From: Nitrosospira multiformis
GTDB lineage: Bacteria; Pseudomonadota; Gammaproteobacteria; Burkholderiales; Nitrosomonadaceae
Assembly: GCF_900103165.1 (NCBI RefSeq)
Contig: NZ_FNKY01000001.1
Location: forward strand, 2,232,001-2,296,000
DNA: 64,000 nucleotides
Reading direction: 5' to 3'
Shown here one piece after another: positions 42,864 through 50,523 of this stretch. The notes beneath the pieces are model-generated. The model did not search any database. It was not told the DNA's origin and saw only the letters and a list, made by a program, of their open reading frames with translations. Position numbers and translations under genes: made by a program. The stretch's first letter is position 1, and each line of letters opens with the position of its first letter.

Positions 42864-44113
42864 GCGCGCCAGCCTTTCATGCTGATGCCGCGCGCACTAC
42901 CGGCCGGCTTGTCGTCTTCGGTGGACACGGCAAAGTAGCGGAATGCGTCCGCGGCATGGCTATGGTGATCGTGCAGCGGCCTGCCACTGAGCTGCCTTGT
43001 GGCCGGATCGACATCGAACCGGTAATGCCGCAGGCTCTGCAGTCCTTCCGCACACTTCGCTTCATCGAAATAACAACGGTTGAATATCGTTCTGGCGGCA
43101 TTGATGCCATCGGAAATCGAAAGATTCGGCACTATCCTCACCTTGCGCCCGGCCGCGATCATGATTTCCTCCACGCTTCGACCCGTGGCCAGCGTTTTGG
43201 CCCTGGCATCGTGCGGCAGCCAATCCATGCCATATAAATATCCCCTATCCTGCAGCACATTGATGTAATGTTGTATTGGCATCTGATTGTTGCTGTAATA
43301 ATCGATTAATCTGAGTTCGCCGCCGACAGTTTGCGCAAACCATATGCTGGTGTTGTCCGCCCAGCCCAGATCGAAGAACGTATGCACCGGTTTTGCGGCG
43401 TCGTAAGGTACATGCCTGATACGGCCTTCTTCCTGGGCCAGCCTCAACTCCCTGGCGTAAATCGCACCGTCCAGCGTCACACGGCAATGACCCTCCCAGA
43501 CATTCAAGTACGCGTCGGGATCCCTGATTTTCAAGTCGTCCTTCTCGCGCAGCAACGTATCCGGAAACCACGGATTGTCATTCCAGTTAATCTTTACAAC
43601 AACCGCTCCCGCCGGCGGATTGATAACAAACCGCTGATGCGTTTCGTCGGTCTCCAGCTCCGGGTTGTAGGTCACCCAGATTTCCGAACCTTGCTTGCGG
43701 ACAGTGGGAACAAGCGTGTCCCAGCTTGGCTTGCTTACCGCCTGAGCTTCTTCCACCCAGACCCGGTCAATGCCCTCGAACGACTTTATCCGGGTGATGT
43801 TGTTACGCAACCCGGCAAACAGGAATTCGGAGCCGTTTCTACCCAGAATGATGTTGTTCTGCACCTCGTAAAATGATTCCAGGCCGATTTCAACAATCTG
43901 GGACTGCAACAAGTGATGCACCGACTCGGTGATTGAATTCTGAAACTCACGTGCGCAGAGTATGCGCAGCGGTGCGGCGGCGGCTTGTATCAGCAATGCC
44001 CTGGCCACACTCCATGACTTTGCGCCGCCACGGCCGCCATATAAAATCTTGTACCTTGCCGCTTCGAACAGAAATCGGAGTTTTTCAGGAAATTCCGCCC
44101 TGTGCGCGGTCAT
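42860..44113 (-). CDS. terL: Terminase large subunit, PBSX family
   Basis: A 417-residue packaging motor. The ATPase has Walker A GGRGGAKS (26-33) and Walker B VWVEEAQAV. The nuclease domain has an acidic FFDLGWADN motif near 240 and an Asp in HDHHSHAADAFRYF near 385. It cuts concatemeric DNA and pumps it into the procapsid. The short, PBSX-type form fits headful packaging, which is typical with P22-like portals. It follows terS by 42 bp. Confidence 0.93.
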   Translation of the reverse strand: MTAHRAEFPEKLRFLFEAARYKILYGGRGGAKSWSVARALLIQAAAAPLRILCAREFQNSITESVHHLLQSQIVEIGLESFYEVQNNIILGRNGSEFLFAGLRNNITRIKSFEGIDRVWVEEAQAVSKPSWDTLVPTVRKQGSEIWVTYNPELETDETHQRFVINPPAGAVVVKINWNDNPWFPDTLLREKDDLKIRDPDAYLNVWEGHCRVTLDGAIYARELRLAQEEGRIRHVPYDAAKPVHTFFDLGWADNTSIWFAQTVGGELRLIDYYSNNQMPIQHYINVLQDRGYLYGMDWLPHDARAKTLATGRSVEEIMIAAGRKVRIVPNLSISDGINAARTIFNRCYFDEAKCAEGLQSLRHYRFDVDPATRQLSGRPLHDHHSHAADAFRYFAVSTEDDKPAGSARGISMKGWRA

Positions 44114-44155
44114 GCCGCTATCGAATAGTCAGGAATCATGAGACCCAATACCTGG

Positions 44156-44668
44156 CTACTTGCCGGCGGCAAGCATTGCGACAAAGGCTACTTCGACCTT
44201 ATGCACAATCGGCTTGCCCGTATCGCCGTCTTCTCGCGTATTCAGCAATTTGTCGCCGTATTTCTTGGGCGCGAGCCTCGCCGCATACCACTTGCGTGCG
44301 TCGATACGCAGCTGGGAGCGTGCGATAACCTCGCGGTTCATCACTTCTTTTCCCTTCTCGTCGGTATAGGTATCTTTTGACCCGTCATCCGAAATTTCTA
44401 TGATTTCTTCGGCATAGGCATCCACGCAAAGCTCCTTCGCACGCAGGTATTGCTGCATGAGCGCCGCATCGCTCGCCAGCCAGTTCCATAAGACCCGTTG
44501 ACTGATGCCAGTCTCCACACACATCGCCCGTGCCGATTTTCCCAGCGAAATACCGGTACAGATTGCGTCCACCAGTTCACGGGTTTTTATGGTCGGAGCC
44601 CCTCTTTTGCCGTTTGGGGCCGCGTTTATCGGTTCCTTCGCTTTTTTCCGGAGTCTATGCTCATTCAT
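44156..44668 (-). CDS. terS: Terminase small subunit
   Basis: A 170-residue DNA-recognition subunit. The N-terminal third has a basic segment followed by a helix-turn-helix (about 35-65, SARAMCVETGISQRVLWNWL). The middle is a coiled-coil oligomerisation part (about 70-130), and RSQLRIDARKWYAARLAPKKYGDKL is typical of this family. It overlaps the Rz1 gene by eight bases. Confidence 0.88.
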   Translation of the reverse strand: MNEHRLRKKAKEPINAAPNGKRGAPTIKTRELVDAICTGISLGKSARAMCVETGISQRVLWNWLASDAALMQQYLRAKELCVDAYAEEIIEISDDGSKDTYTDEKGKEVMNREVIARSQLRIDARKWYAARLAPKKYGDKLLNTREDGDTGKPIVHKVEVAFVAMLAAGK

Positions 44669-44966
44669 GATCTGATTCTTTTAGCGGCAGACTGTTGCAC
44701 CCCTTTACCGCCGCAAGCAATTTAATCTCGCATGCCCAGCGTTCTTCTATTTCGGCACGCAGCGCACGATTAATAGTCAAGGAGTCATCCTTTGCGGATA
44801 TGCGATCAACCGCGTAAGCTGATTTGCACTCTGCCGGTGTTTCAACCTGGCATAAAACGGCAACCGGCTTTTCGACCACCTGTGTCTGAATGACAGGTTT
44901 GCCTGCGCAACCACTCACCATTAATGCAAATAATGGCATCGCCACGAGGCTAATGTGATAAGTCAT
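44661..44966 (-). CDS. Rz1-like outer-membrane spanin lipoprotein
   Basis: A 101-residue lipoprotein (lipobox ALMVSGC, Cys20) with several more Cys and a mixed-charge tail. It begins out of frame inside the 3' end of the Rz gene (overlap 44950-44966), the classical Rz/Rz1 overlap. Start 44966 gives a good lipoprotein signal; the frame extends seven codons further without support. With Rz it fuses the membranes at lysis. Confidence 0.8.
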   Translation of the reverse strand: MTYHISLVAMPLFALMVSGCAGKPVIQTQVVEKPVAVLCQVETPAECKSAYAVDRISAKDDSLTINRALRAEIEERWACEIKLLAAVKGCNSLPLKESDHE

Positions 44967-45351
44967 GGCGTTGGCGGCTTTGCACATACTGTATTTGTTC
45001 CGTATTTATCATCTCGCATTGTTTGCCAGGTGTCGCTGCCGGAACTGGCCGAAGAGAGCGTATTTTTTTTGCGTTGCCGGTATGTGTCGCCGCAGCGATT
45101 GCGGCTCCGCGCATCGCCTTGATCGCATCTTTTTCTCTTTTAGCGGTGGCTACTGTCAGTGCCTCCAGCGCCATGCGTACGGACTGAATATCAGTAGCGC
45201 ATCTATCATTTGCCGCCGATAACATTGCATTGTTGGTATTAAGCCGCTGTATCTGTGCTGCCGTTCGCCAGTCGCTAAGTGCGAACCCGCCACCGAAGGC
45301 AAGCGCGGCAAGGACGGCAATCACTATTGCTGTAATCGCTGGACTAATCAT
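44950..45351 (-). CDS. Rz-like inner-membrane spanin
   Basis: A 133-residue protein with one N-terminal membrane anchor (about 5-25, AITAIVIAVLAALAFGGGFA), a periplasmic coiled coil with SDWRTAAQIQRLNTNNA and a basic end. Single anchor plus coil, and an overlapping lipoprotein gene in another frame, identify an i-spanin. It is the first gene of the late operon, downstream of the hairpin array. Placing spanins ahead of the terminase genes, 14 kb from the endolysin, is unusual. Confidence 0.82.
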   Translation of the reverse strand: MISPAITAIVIAVLAALAFGGGFALSDWRTAAQIQRLNTNNAMLSAANDRCATDIQSVRMALEALTVATAKREKDAIKAMRGAAIAAATHTGNAKKIRSLRPVPAATPGKQCEMINTEQIQYVQSRQRHDLSH

Positions 45352-45365
45352 TTACGTTACCTGTG

Positions 45366-45587
45366 AAAAGAACCCCGCTCTGGGGCAGAAATAAAAAACC
45401 CGCGCATGGCGGGGCAGACAAGGAAAACCGCACGAAGCGGTTTCTGGATACAAGGCAAAAAAATACCCGCATAAGCGGGTTTGGGTGCTACATAAACGCC
45501 CACACGGGGCAGGCAACAAAAAGCCCGTTTTGAACGGGCGGATAAGTGGATAAGCGGAAAATAAAAAACTCGCCTGAAGCGAGTTTT
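45366..45587 (-). terminator. Array of seven tandem hairpins, most terminator-like
   Basis: On the minus strand, in order of transcription: AAACTCGC/GCGAGTTT (45566-45586, T-run), GCCCGTT/AACGGGC (45523-45539, T-run), a weak GCCC/GGGC (45498-45510), ACCCGC/GCGGGT (45465-45480, seven Ts), AAACCGC/GCGGTTT (45425-45443, four Ts), CCCGC/GCGGG (45399-45413, six Ts) and CCCC/GGGG (45373-45385, T-rich). The stems differ in sequence, so this is not a simple repeat. No long reading frame here looks coding. Confidence 0.75.
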
Positions 45588-45589
45588 GA

Positions 45590-45657
45590 ATATTGTGTTT
45601 GGACACAAAAATCCACAATATAGATGCGTATTATATAGCGTTACCGGCATTTGTCAA
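45590..45657 (-). promoter_or_regulatory. Perfect-consensus sigma70 promoter with palindrome at the start site
   Basis: TTGACA (45652-45657) and TATAAT (45630-45635) are exact consensus with a 16-bp spacer, reading leftward. Transcription would begin near 45623, at an inverted repeat ATATTGTG/CACAATAT (45590-45597 and 45614-45621) that contains a nested TTTG/CAAA. This could bind a repressor or shape the 5' end of the RNA. It drives the hairpin array and Rz. Confidence 0.75.
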
Positions 45658-45811
45658 GCTATTTGTTGCCAAGATTTACGGTATTAATCCCATTCTGTTC
45701 AAAAATTGATTTTTCCCTCATCAATGCTATAAATAGCTGTATGTGAGCAGGCTAAGCTATAATTATTTGAAGTTGTCTCATGGTTTTGAAATTCCTGAGT
45801 ATTTTTAATAC

Positions 45812-46408
45812 TTGAGCAATTCTGTGATCAAACATTTTGCGAAATATCTCGTGACCGTACTCGGTGTGGCCTATTCGAGCTATCCAGGCTACACAGCGGC
45901 GCAGGAAGCAAGCGGCATGGACGCGAATATGGGCGCATTTCCGGCGGAGATGCACCAGGGCATGGTTCAGAACAGTCCATTCATCTCCCCGGGAACCCTC
46001 CCGAATCCTAACCCCTATACTGACAATCGTGTCCTTGGCGGCCCTACCCGCGGCGCTCAGCCCGGCGCTCCGTTAATACTATTGCCGGTACCAGCCAATA
46101 GTATGTCCGGGATCAACACTCCGTACGGAACCCAGTTCCCCGGCAGCTACATGCCTGGTGGCACCCCCCTCCATCGATACAATGGTTATGTGGTGTGCGA
46201 TCCTCCAGACCTGAACAAGGGGACAGCCACCGGGGCAGCGACGGGTGCAACGGCACAGCGTATCGTCAAGATTACGACAACAAGGTCTCCCTCTGCCCCT
46301 AGTCATCAGCAGCCATGCCCCGTCTACACGGTAAATGGCGAGATCCAGCCGCCAAAAGGCTACACGACTACGACTACCACTACACCATCGATTCGAAGTG
46401 CGCCCTAA
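45812..46408 (+). CDS. Secreted hypothetical protein, Pro/Gly/Thr-rich
   Basis: A protein of about 198 residues. A weak signal peptide (KHFAKYLVTVLGVAYSS, ends near TAAQ) is followed by low-complexity Pro/Gly/Asn sequence with repeated PGxP turns, two Cys (CDPPD and QPCPVY) and a Thr-rich end. The start is either TTG 45812 or GTG 45824; no clear ribosome site helps. I do not recognise a family. It is the first gene right of the prophage and points away from it. Confidence 0.5.
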   Translation: MSNSVIKHFAKYLVTVLGVAYSSYPGYTAAQEASGMDANMGAFPAEMHQGMVQNSPFISPGTLPNPNPYTDNRVLGGPTRGAQPGAPLILLPVPANSMSGINTPYGTQFPGSYMPGGTPLHRYNGYVVCDPPDLNKGTATGAATGATAQRIVKITTTRSPSAPSHQQPCPVYTVNGEIQPPKGYTTTTTTTPSIRSAP

Positions 46409-46599
46409 TAAAAAATAATTGACTCATCAAGGAGTGCGGGAATGGTTTTCATGACGATGACAATTTCCGGAATAATAAAAAATGCCTGCTTCACATGTGT
46501 TGCCCCCCACAGCACAAGTAGCCTTTTGGTCTTGTCTGCCGCAAGCTTCATCCCACAACATTGTCGTGCTCTCGACGATGCCACTGTACAGGTGCCTTC

Positions 46600-49500
46600 A
46601 TGACTCGCCTCTCCATTCCGCTTGAGAATCTGAAACCTCATTACGATGTTGTCGTCGTCGGTTCCGGCTACGGCGGTGCGATAACGGCCTCCCGTCTTGC
46701 ACGTGCTGGAAAGCATGTTTGTCTGCTGGAACGCGGCAAGGAGTTTCAGCCGGGTGAATATCCCGATACACCCGTTGAGGCTGCTGCTGAAGTTCAGATG
46801 GATTTGCCCGGCAAGCATATAGGTAACGTGACGGGCCTGTATGATTTTCGCATCAACAGCGACATGAACGTTTTCATGGGCTGCGGTCTCGGGGGAACCT
46901 CACTCGTTAACGCCAATGTATCACTGCCGCCGGAGCCTCGTGTCATGCAGGATACCGCGTGGCCGCTGGCGCTTCGCACGGATGCCGATGAGCTGTTAGA
47001 GAAGGGTTTCGATCTTGCGCGCGAGATGCTGAAGCCGGTGCCCTACCCTGCGGATTTCCCGCCGCTCGCCAAGCTGGACGCGCTCGAGAAATCCGCGAAT
47101 TCGTTTCTTCAGAATACGCCCAACGCTAAATTTTACCGTCCTCCCATCAATGTGAATTTCGACATCGACGGGATAAATCACGTGGGTGTTGAACAACATC
47201 CCTGCAAGCTCTGCGGCGACTGCGTCTCGGGTTGCAACTACAGCGCAAAGAATACGATTCTGATGAATTATCTACCCGATGCGCGCAATTTTGGTACGGA
47301 CATTTTCTGTGAATGTGCCGTACGATGGGTGAAGCGCACCGGCGATAAATGGATCGTCCATTTCGACCCGATCGGCGACGGCCGCGAAAAATTTGATGCC
47401 CCGACGCTGACAGTCAGCGCGGATGTGGTCGTGATTTCCGCCGGGACGCTGGGCTCCAATGAAATCCTGCTGCGTTCGCGCGAAAAGGGTCTAAAGGTTT
47501 CCAATCGGCTGGGTGATCGCTTTACGGGCAATGGGGACGTGATGGCTTTTGGCTACAACAGCGATACGGATATCAATGGAATCGGCTACGGCCCCCTGAA
47601 GCCGGAAGGCCGCGATCCAGTGGGACCCTGCATCACCGGCATCATTGATCTGCGCGAGCAATCCCTACTGCAGGAGGGCATGGTGATCGAAGAAGGCGCC
47701 ATTCCCGGCGCATTGGCATCATTGATCCCAGCCACACTGTCTGCCGCCGCGAAAGCGCTCGGCAGGGACACCGACACTGGCATCGCCGACAAAATCCGCG
47801 AAAAAGCGCGCGAGAATAGAAGTCTCATACTGGGCGCCTATCATGGCGCGACCCGCAATACCCAGACCTATCTCGTGATGGCGCATGACGACAGTGCGGG
47901 ACGGCTGGAACTGGAGGATGATCGCGTGCGTGTGGTGTGGCCCGGGGCGGGAAAGCAACCCGGCCTGAAGAAGATCAACGACAATCTCGGCGAGTGCACC
48001 CATGCAAATGGCGGGACATTGGTGCCAAACCCTATCTGGAGCAAGCTGTTCGGCCACGATTTAATCACCGTGCATCCGCTTGGCGGCTGCATATTGGCCG
48101 ACGACGCGGCTGAAGGCGTTGTGAATGAGCGTGGGCTGGTGTTCGCGGACACACACGGTACAGCCACCCATAAAGGATTATATGTTTCGGATGGATCGGT
48201 GATCCCGCTGCCACTCGGAGTCAATCCGTTATTGACCATTTCAGCGGTGGCTGAGCGCTGCGCCGCGCTGATTGCGAAGGATTATGGCTGGCAAATTGAT
48301 TACAAGCTGCCTTCCATACCGCCGGCGGCTGGCCCGGCACCCGCCGTCGGCGTGCAATTTACTGAAACCATGCGTGGTTTTTTCTCGGTGGAGGAGAAGA
48401 ACGACTACCTTCGCGCCGAGGAACAAGGACGCAAGAACAACACGCCATTCGAGTTCACGCTCACGGTCACGGCGGATGACGTCGACCTGCTGGTGACAGA
48501 CGACCGCCATCCGGCCCGCATGGTTGGCACCGTGACGGCCCCTGTGCTGTCGGAGCAGCCGCTCACGGTCACGAATGGCCATTTTTCGTTACTGACCATA
48601 GACCCGGATCAGGTCAATGCGCACAAGATGAGCTATCGCATGAACATGACAGCAGAGTCTGGAAAAACCTTTCTTTTCCTTGGCTTCAAGCAGGTTCACG
48701 ATGAGAAAGAGCTGGATATTTGGCCCGATACGACGACGCTTTACATTACGGTGTATGACGGAACGGATGATACCGCACCGGTGCTGGGCAAAGGCATTCT
48801 GCACATTCTGCCGGTGGATTTTGCCAGGCAAATCGCCACGATACGCGTGTTGAATGCACCTGATGCAAAAGCGCGTTTCAAGGCATTGGCAAAGTTCGCC
48901 AAATATTTTGCGGGGGTCCTGGCCGATACATATGGCGGCATTGCTGCGCGCGATAGCGTATTCGATCCCGAGGCCCCGCCGCGCAAAAAGCGCCCGTTGC
49001 GTGTGAATGAGCCTGAAGTCCACTTTTTCAATACTGACGATGGCGTGACGCTGAAGCTCACGCGCTACCGCGGCGGCGATAAAGGCCCTGTGATCCTCGC
49101 GCACGGGCTGGGTGTGAGCAGTCTGATTTTTAGCATCGATACCATCGAGACCAATCTCCTGGAGTTCCTTTTTAGTCACGGGTATGACGTATGGCTACTG
49201 GATTTTCGGGCGAGTATCGATCTGGTTTCAGCTAAGACTCAGTTCACGGGGGATGATATCGCTTTGCATGACTATCCCGCCGCTATTGCGAAGGTACGGC
49301 AACTCAGCGGCGCGCCGAGCGTGCAAATGGTAGTCCATTGCTTCGGTTCGACCACATTCTTCATGGCAATGCTTGCGGGCTTGCAGGGTGTGCGCTCGGT
49401 CGTTGCATCGCAAATTGCCGCCCACACTGTCGTCACCGGCATAAACAAGTTGAAAACGGGCCTCTATCTACCGGATCTTCTGGACAACCTGGGTATAAAG

Positions 49501-50028
49501 TCGCTCAACGCATACGTGGATAGTAATGCCGACTGGCAGGACAAATTATTCAATGCGGTACTGAAACTATATCCGGTGGAATTCGAGGAGCGTTCCCGCA
49601 GCCCGGTGGATAGGCGGATCATGTTCATGTATGGCGTGCTGTATGAGCATGACCAGTTGAATACGGCAACATTCGACGCATTGCATGAGATGTTCGGCAT
49701 CGCCAACATGAGTTCATTCGATCACCTCGCACGTATTGCCCGCGCCGGCCATCTGGTCAATGCAAATGGCGACGAGGTTTACCTGGGGCATTTCGATCGA
49801 CTCGCGCTTCCCATCACGTTCATCCATGGCGCCGAGAATGAGACGTTCCTGCCGAAAAGTACGGAGTTAACCTATAACGCACTGCGTGAAGCGAACGATC
49901 CTGATGGAGGCAAGAAACTCTACAAACGCCATGTCATTCCTGACTATGGGCATATCGACTGTATCTTTGGTAAAAACGCGGTTGATGATGTATATCCGCT
50001 TATCCTTGATCATCTGGAGTCCAATTGA
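46600..50028 (+). CDS. GMC oxidoreductase fused to a Cys-type alpha/beta hydrolase
   Basis: A 1142-residue fusion. The N-terminal 560 residues are a GMC/cholesterol-oxidase-type flavoprotein: FAD motif VVVGSGYGGA (18-27), a ferredoxin-like Cys cluster CKLCGDCVSGC near 203-213, and HPLGGC with GVNPLLTISAVAE near its end. After a beta domain (about 570-760), an alpha/beta hydrolase starts at about 805. It has LAHGLG, a nucleophile elbow VHCFGS with Cys914 where Ser is usual, and His1118 in DYGHID. PHA synthases also use Cys there. Oxidation of a sterol-like or other alcohol plus acyl transfer or hydrolysis is possible. Start 46600 is preferred over TTG 46561 by homology at MTRLSIPLEN. Confidence 0.85.
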   Translation: MTRLSIPLENLKPHYDVVVVGSGYGGAITASRLARAGKHVCLLERGKEFQPGEYPDTPVEAAAEVQMDLPGKHIGNVTGLYDFRINSDMNVFMGCGLGGTSLVNANVSLPPEPRVMQDTAWPLALRTDADELLEKGFDLAREMLKPVPYPADFPPLAKLDALEKSANSFLQNTPNAKFYRPPINVNFDIDGINHVGVEQHPCKLCGDCVSGCNYSAKNTILMNYLPDARNFGTDIFCECAVRWVKRTGDKWIVHFDPIGDGREKFDAPTLTVSADVVVISAGTLGSNEILLRSREKGLKVSNRLGDRFTGNGDVMAFGYNSDTDINGIGYGPLKPEGRDPVGPCITGIIDLREQSLLQEGMVIEEGAIPGALASLIPATLSAAAKALGRDTDTGIADKIREKARENRSLILGAYHGATRNTQTYLVMAHDDSAGRLELEDDRVRVVWPGAGKQPGLKKINDNLGECTHANGGTLVPNPIWSKLFGHDLITVHPLGGCILADDAAEGVVNERGLVFADTHGTATHKGLYVSDGSVIPLPLGVNPLLTISAVAERCAALIAKDYGWQIDYKLPSIPPAAGPAPAVGVQFTETMRGFFSVEEKNDYLRAEEQGRKNNTPFEFTLTVTADDVDLLVTDDRHPARMVGTVTAPVLSEQPLTVTNGHFSLLTIDPDQVNAHKMSYRMNMTAESGKTFLFLGFKQVHDEKELDIWPDTTTLYITVYDGTDDTAPVLGKGILHILPVDFARQIATIRVLNAPDAKARFKALAKFAKYFAGVLADTYGGIAARDSVFDPEAPPRKKRPLRVNEPEVHFFNTDDGVTLKLTRYRGGDKGPVILAHGLGVSSLIFSIDTIETNLLEFLFSHGYDVWLLDFRASIDLVSAKTQFTGDDIALHDYPAAIAKVRQLSGAPSVQMVVHCFGSTTFFMAMLAGLQGVRSVVASQIAAHTVVTGINKLKTGLYLPDLLDNLGIKSLNAYVDSNADWQDKLFNAVLKLYPVEFEERSRSPVDRRIMFMYGVLYEHDQLNTATFDALHEMFGIANMSSFDHLARIARAGHLVNANGDEVYLGHFDRLALPITFIHGAENETFLPKSTELTYNALREANDPDGGKKLYKRHVIPDYGHIDCIFGKNAVDDVYPLILDHLESN

Positions 50029-50085
50029 ACCGGAATGTGAGACAAGGGAGAAGTCAGTACAAAATAATTTCTGGGGAAGACCACA

Positions 50086-50493
50086 ATGAATGCCGCAACG
50101 ACGACAAGTAGCCGCAGTAGTTTTCGCTCCACCTGTCTTGCTGCCTGCATGGCCGGATTTCTGGCCCTGTCCGGCTGCGCCAGTTTTCAGATCACCATAC
50201 CGGATTCCGATCCCATCAAGCCCAAGGGCCATACCGAGGGGTATCTGAAGAAGACCATGCACGCCTACTTCTGGGGACTGGTGCTTGATCCCCAGGTTCT
50301 TTCGGCGGAATGCGAGGGCCAGGGCATCAATGACGTTATTGTCTACCGCTCATTGGCGCATGACCTGGCGGGTGTTGTAACCCTGGGTTTATGGATGCCA
50401 ACGGAGGTGTATTACCGTTGCAAGGCGCCCCCGACGAGGCCGGGTGTGCTGCCATCACCATCCAAGCGATCAAAATCACGGCACCTTTCCTGA
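50086..50493 (+). CDS. Bor-family lipoprotein
   Basis: A 135-residue lipoprotein (lipobox ALSGC, Cys31). The mature part matches the Bor pattern: a His-rich start, AECEGQGINDVIVYRS and VVTLGLWMPTEVYYRC. Phage lambda Bor helps serum resistance, but chromosomal relatives are mostly of unknown role. GGGGAAG precedes the start. It lies 57 bp after the oxidoreductase-hydrolase fusion and 30 bp before another oxidase, so it is probably co-transcribed. The Ser/Lys-rich C-terminal tail is longer than usual. Confidence 0.82.
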   Translation: MNAATTTSSRSSFRSTCLAACMAGFLALSGCASFQITIPDSDPIKPKGHTEGYLKKTMHAYFWGLVLDPQVLSAECEGQGINDVIVYRSLAHDLAGVVTLGLWMPTEVYYRCKAPPTRPGVLPSPSKRSKSRHLS

Positions 50494-50523
50494 GACAGAT
50501 CATTGAATAAGGGGAAATAAATC

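Larger units (their letters stand above)
21500..45660 (-). mobile_element. Prophage late-gene block (podovirus-like)
   Basis: About 24 kb of tightly packed leftward genes, many overlapping by 1-8 bp, from Rz/Rz1 and terminase through portal, scaffold, capsid, spikes, connectors, fibre, lysis and internal virion proteins. No tape measure, sheath or major tail tube of long-tailed phages is visible, and the portal is of P22 type, which suggests a short-tailed particle. No integrase, repressor, antirepressor or replication gene is found inside, and no matching attachment repeats were seen at the ends. It is either a partial prophage or a late module whose early half was lost or lies elsewhere. 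Ends are approximate. Confidence 0.9.

Noticed and set aside
45357-45650. Minus-strand frames of about 90 codons across the hairpin array
   Set aside because: The codons simply follow the hairpins; Cys/Phe/Arg-rich nonsense composition and no ribosome site.
20950-45800. Attachment-site direct repeats at the prophage ends
   Set aside because: Only short matches such as ATTGTGTTT were found on both sides, which is expected by chance in AT-rich DNA; no tRNA gene is present.
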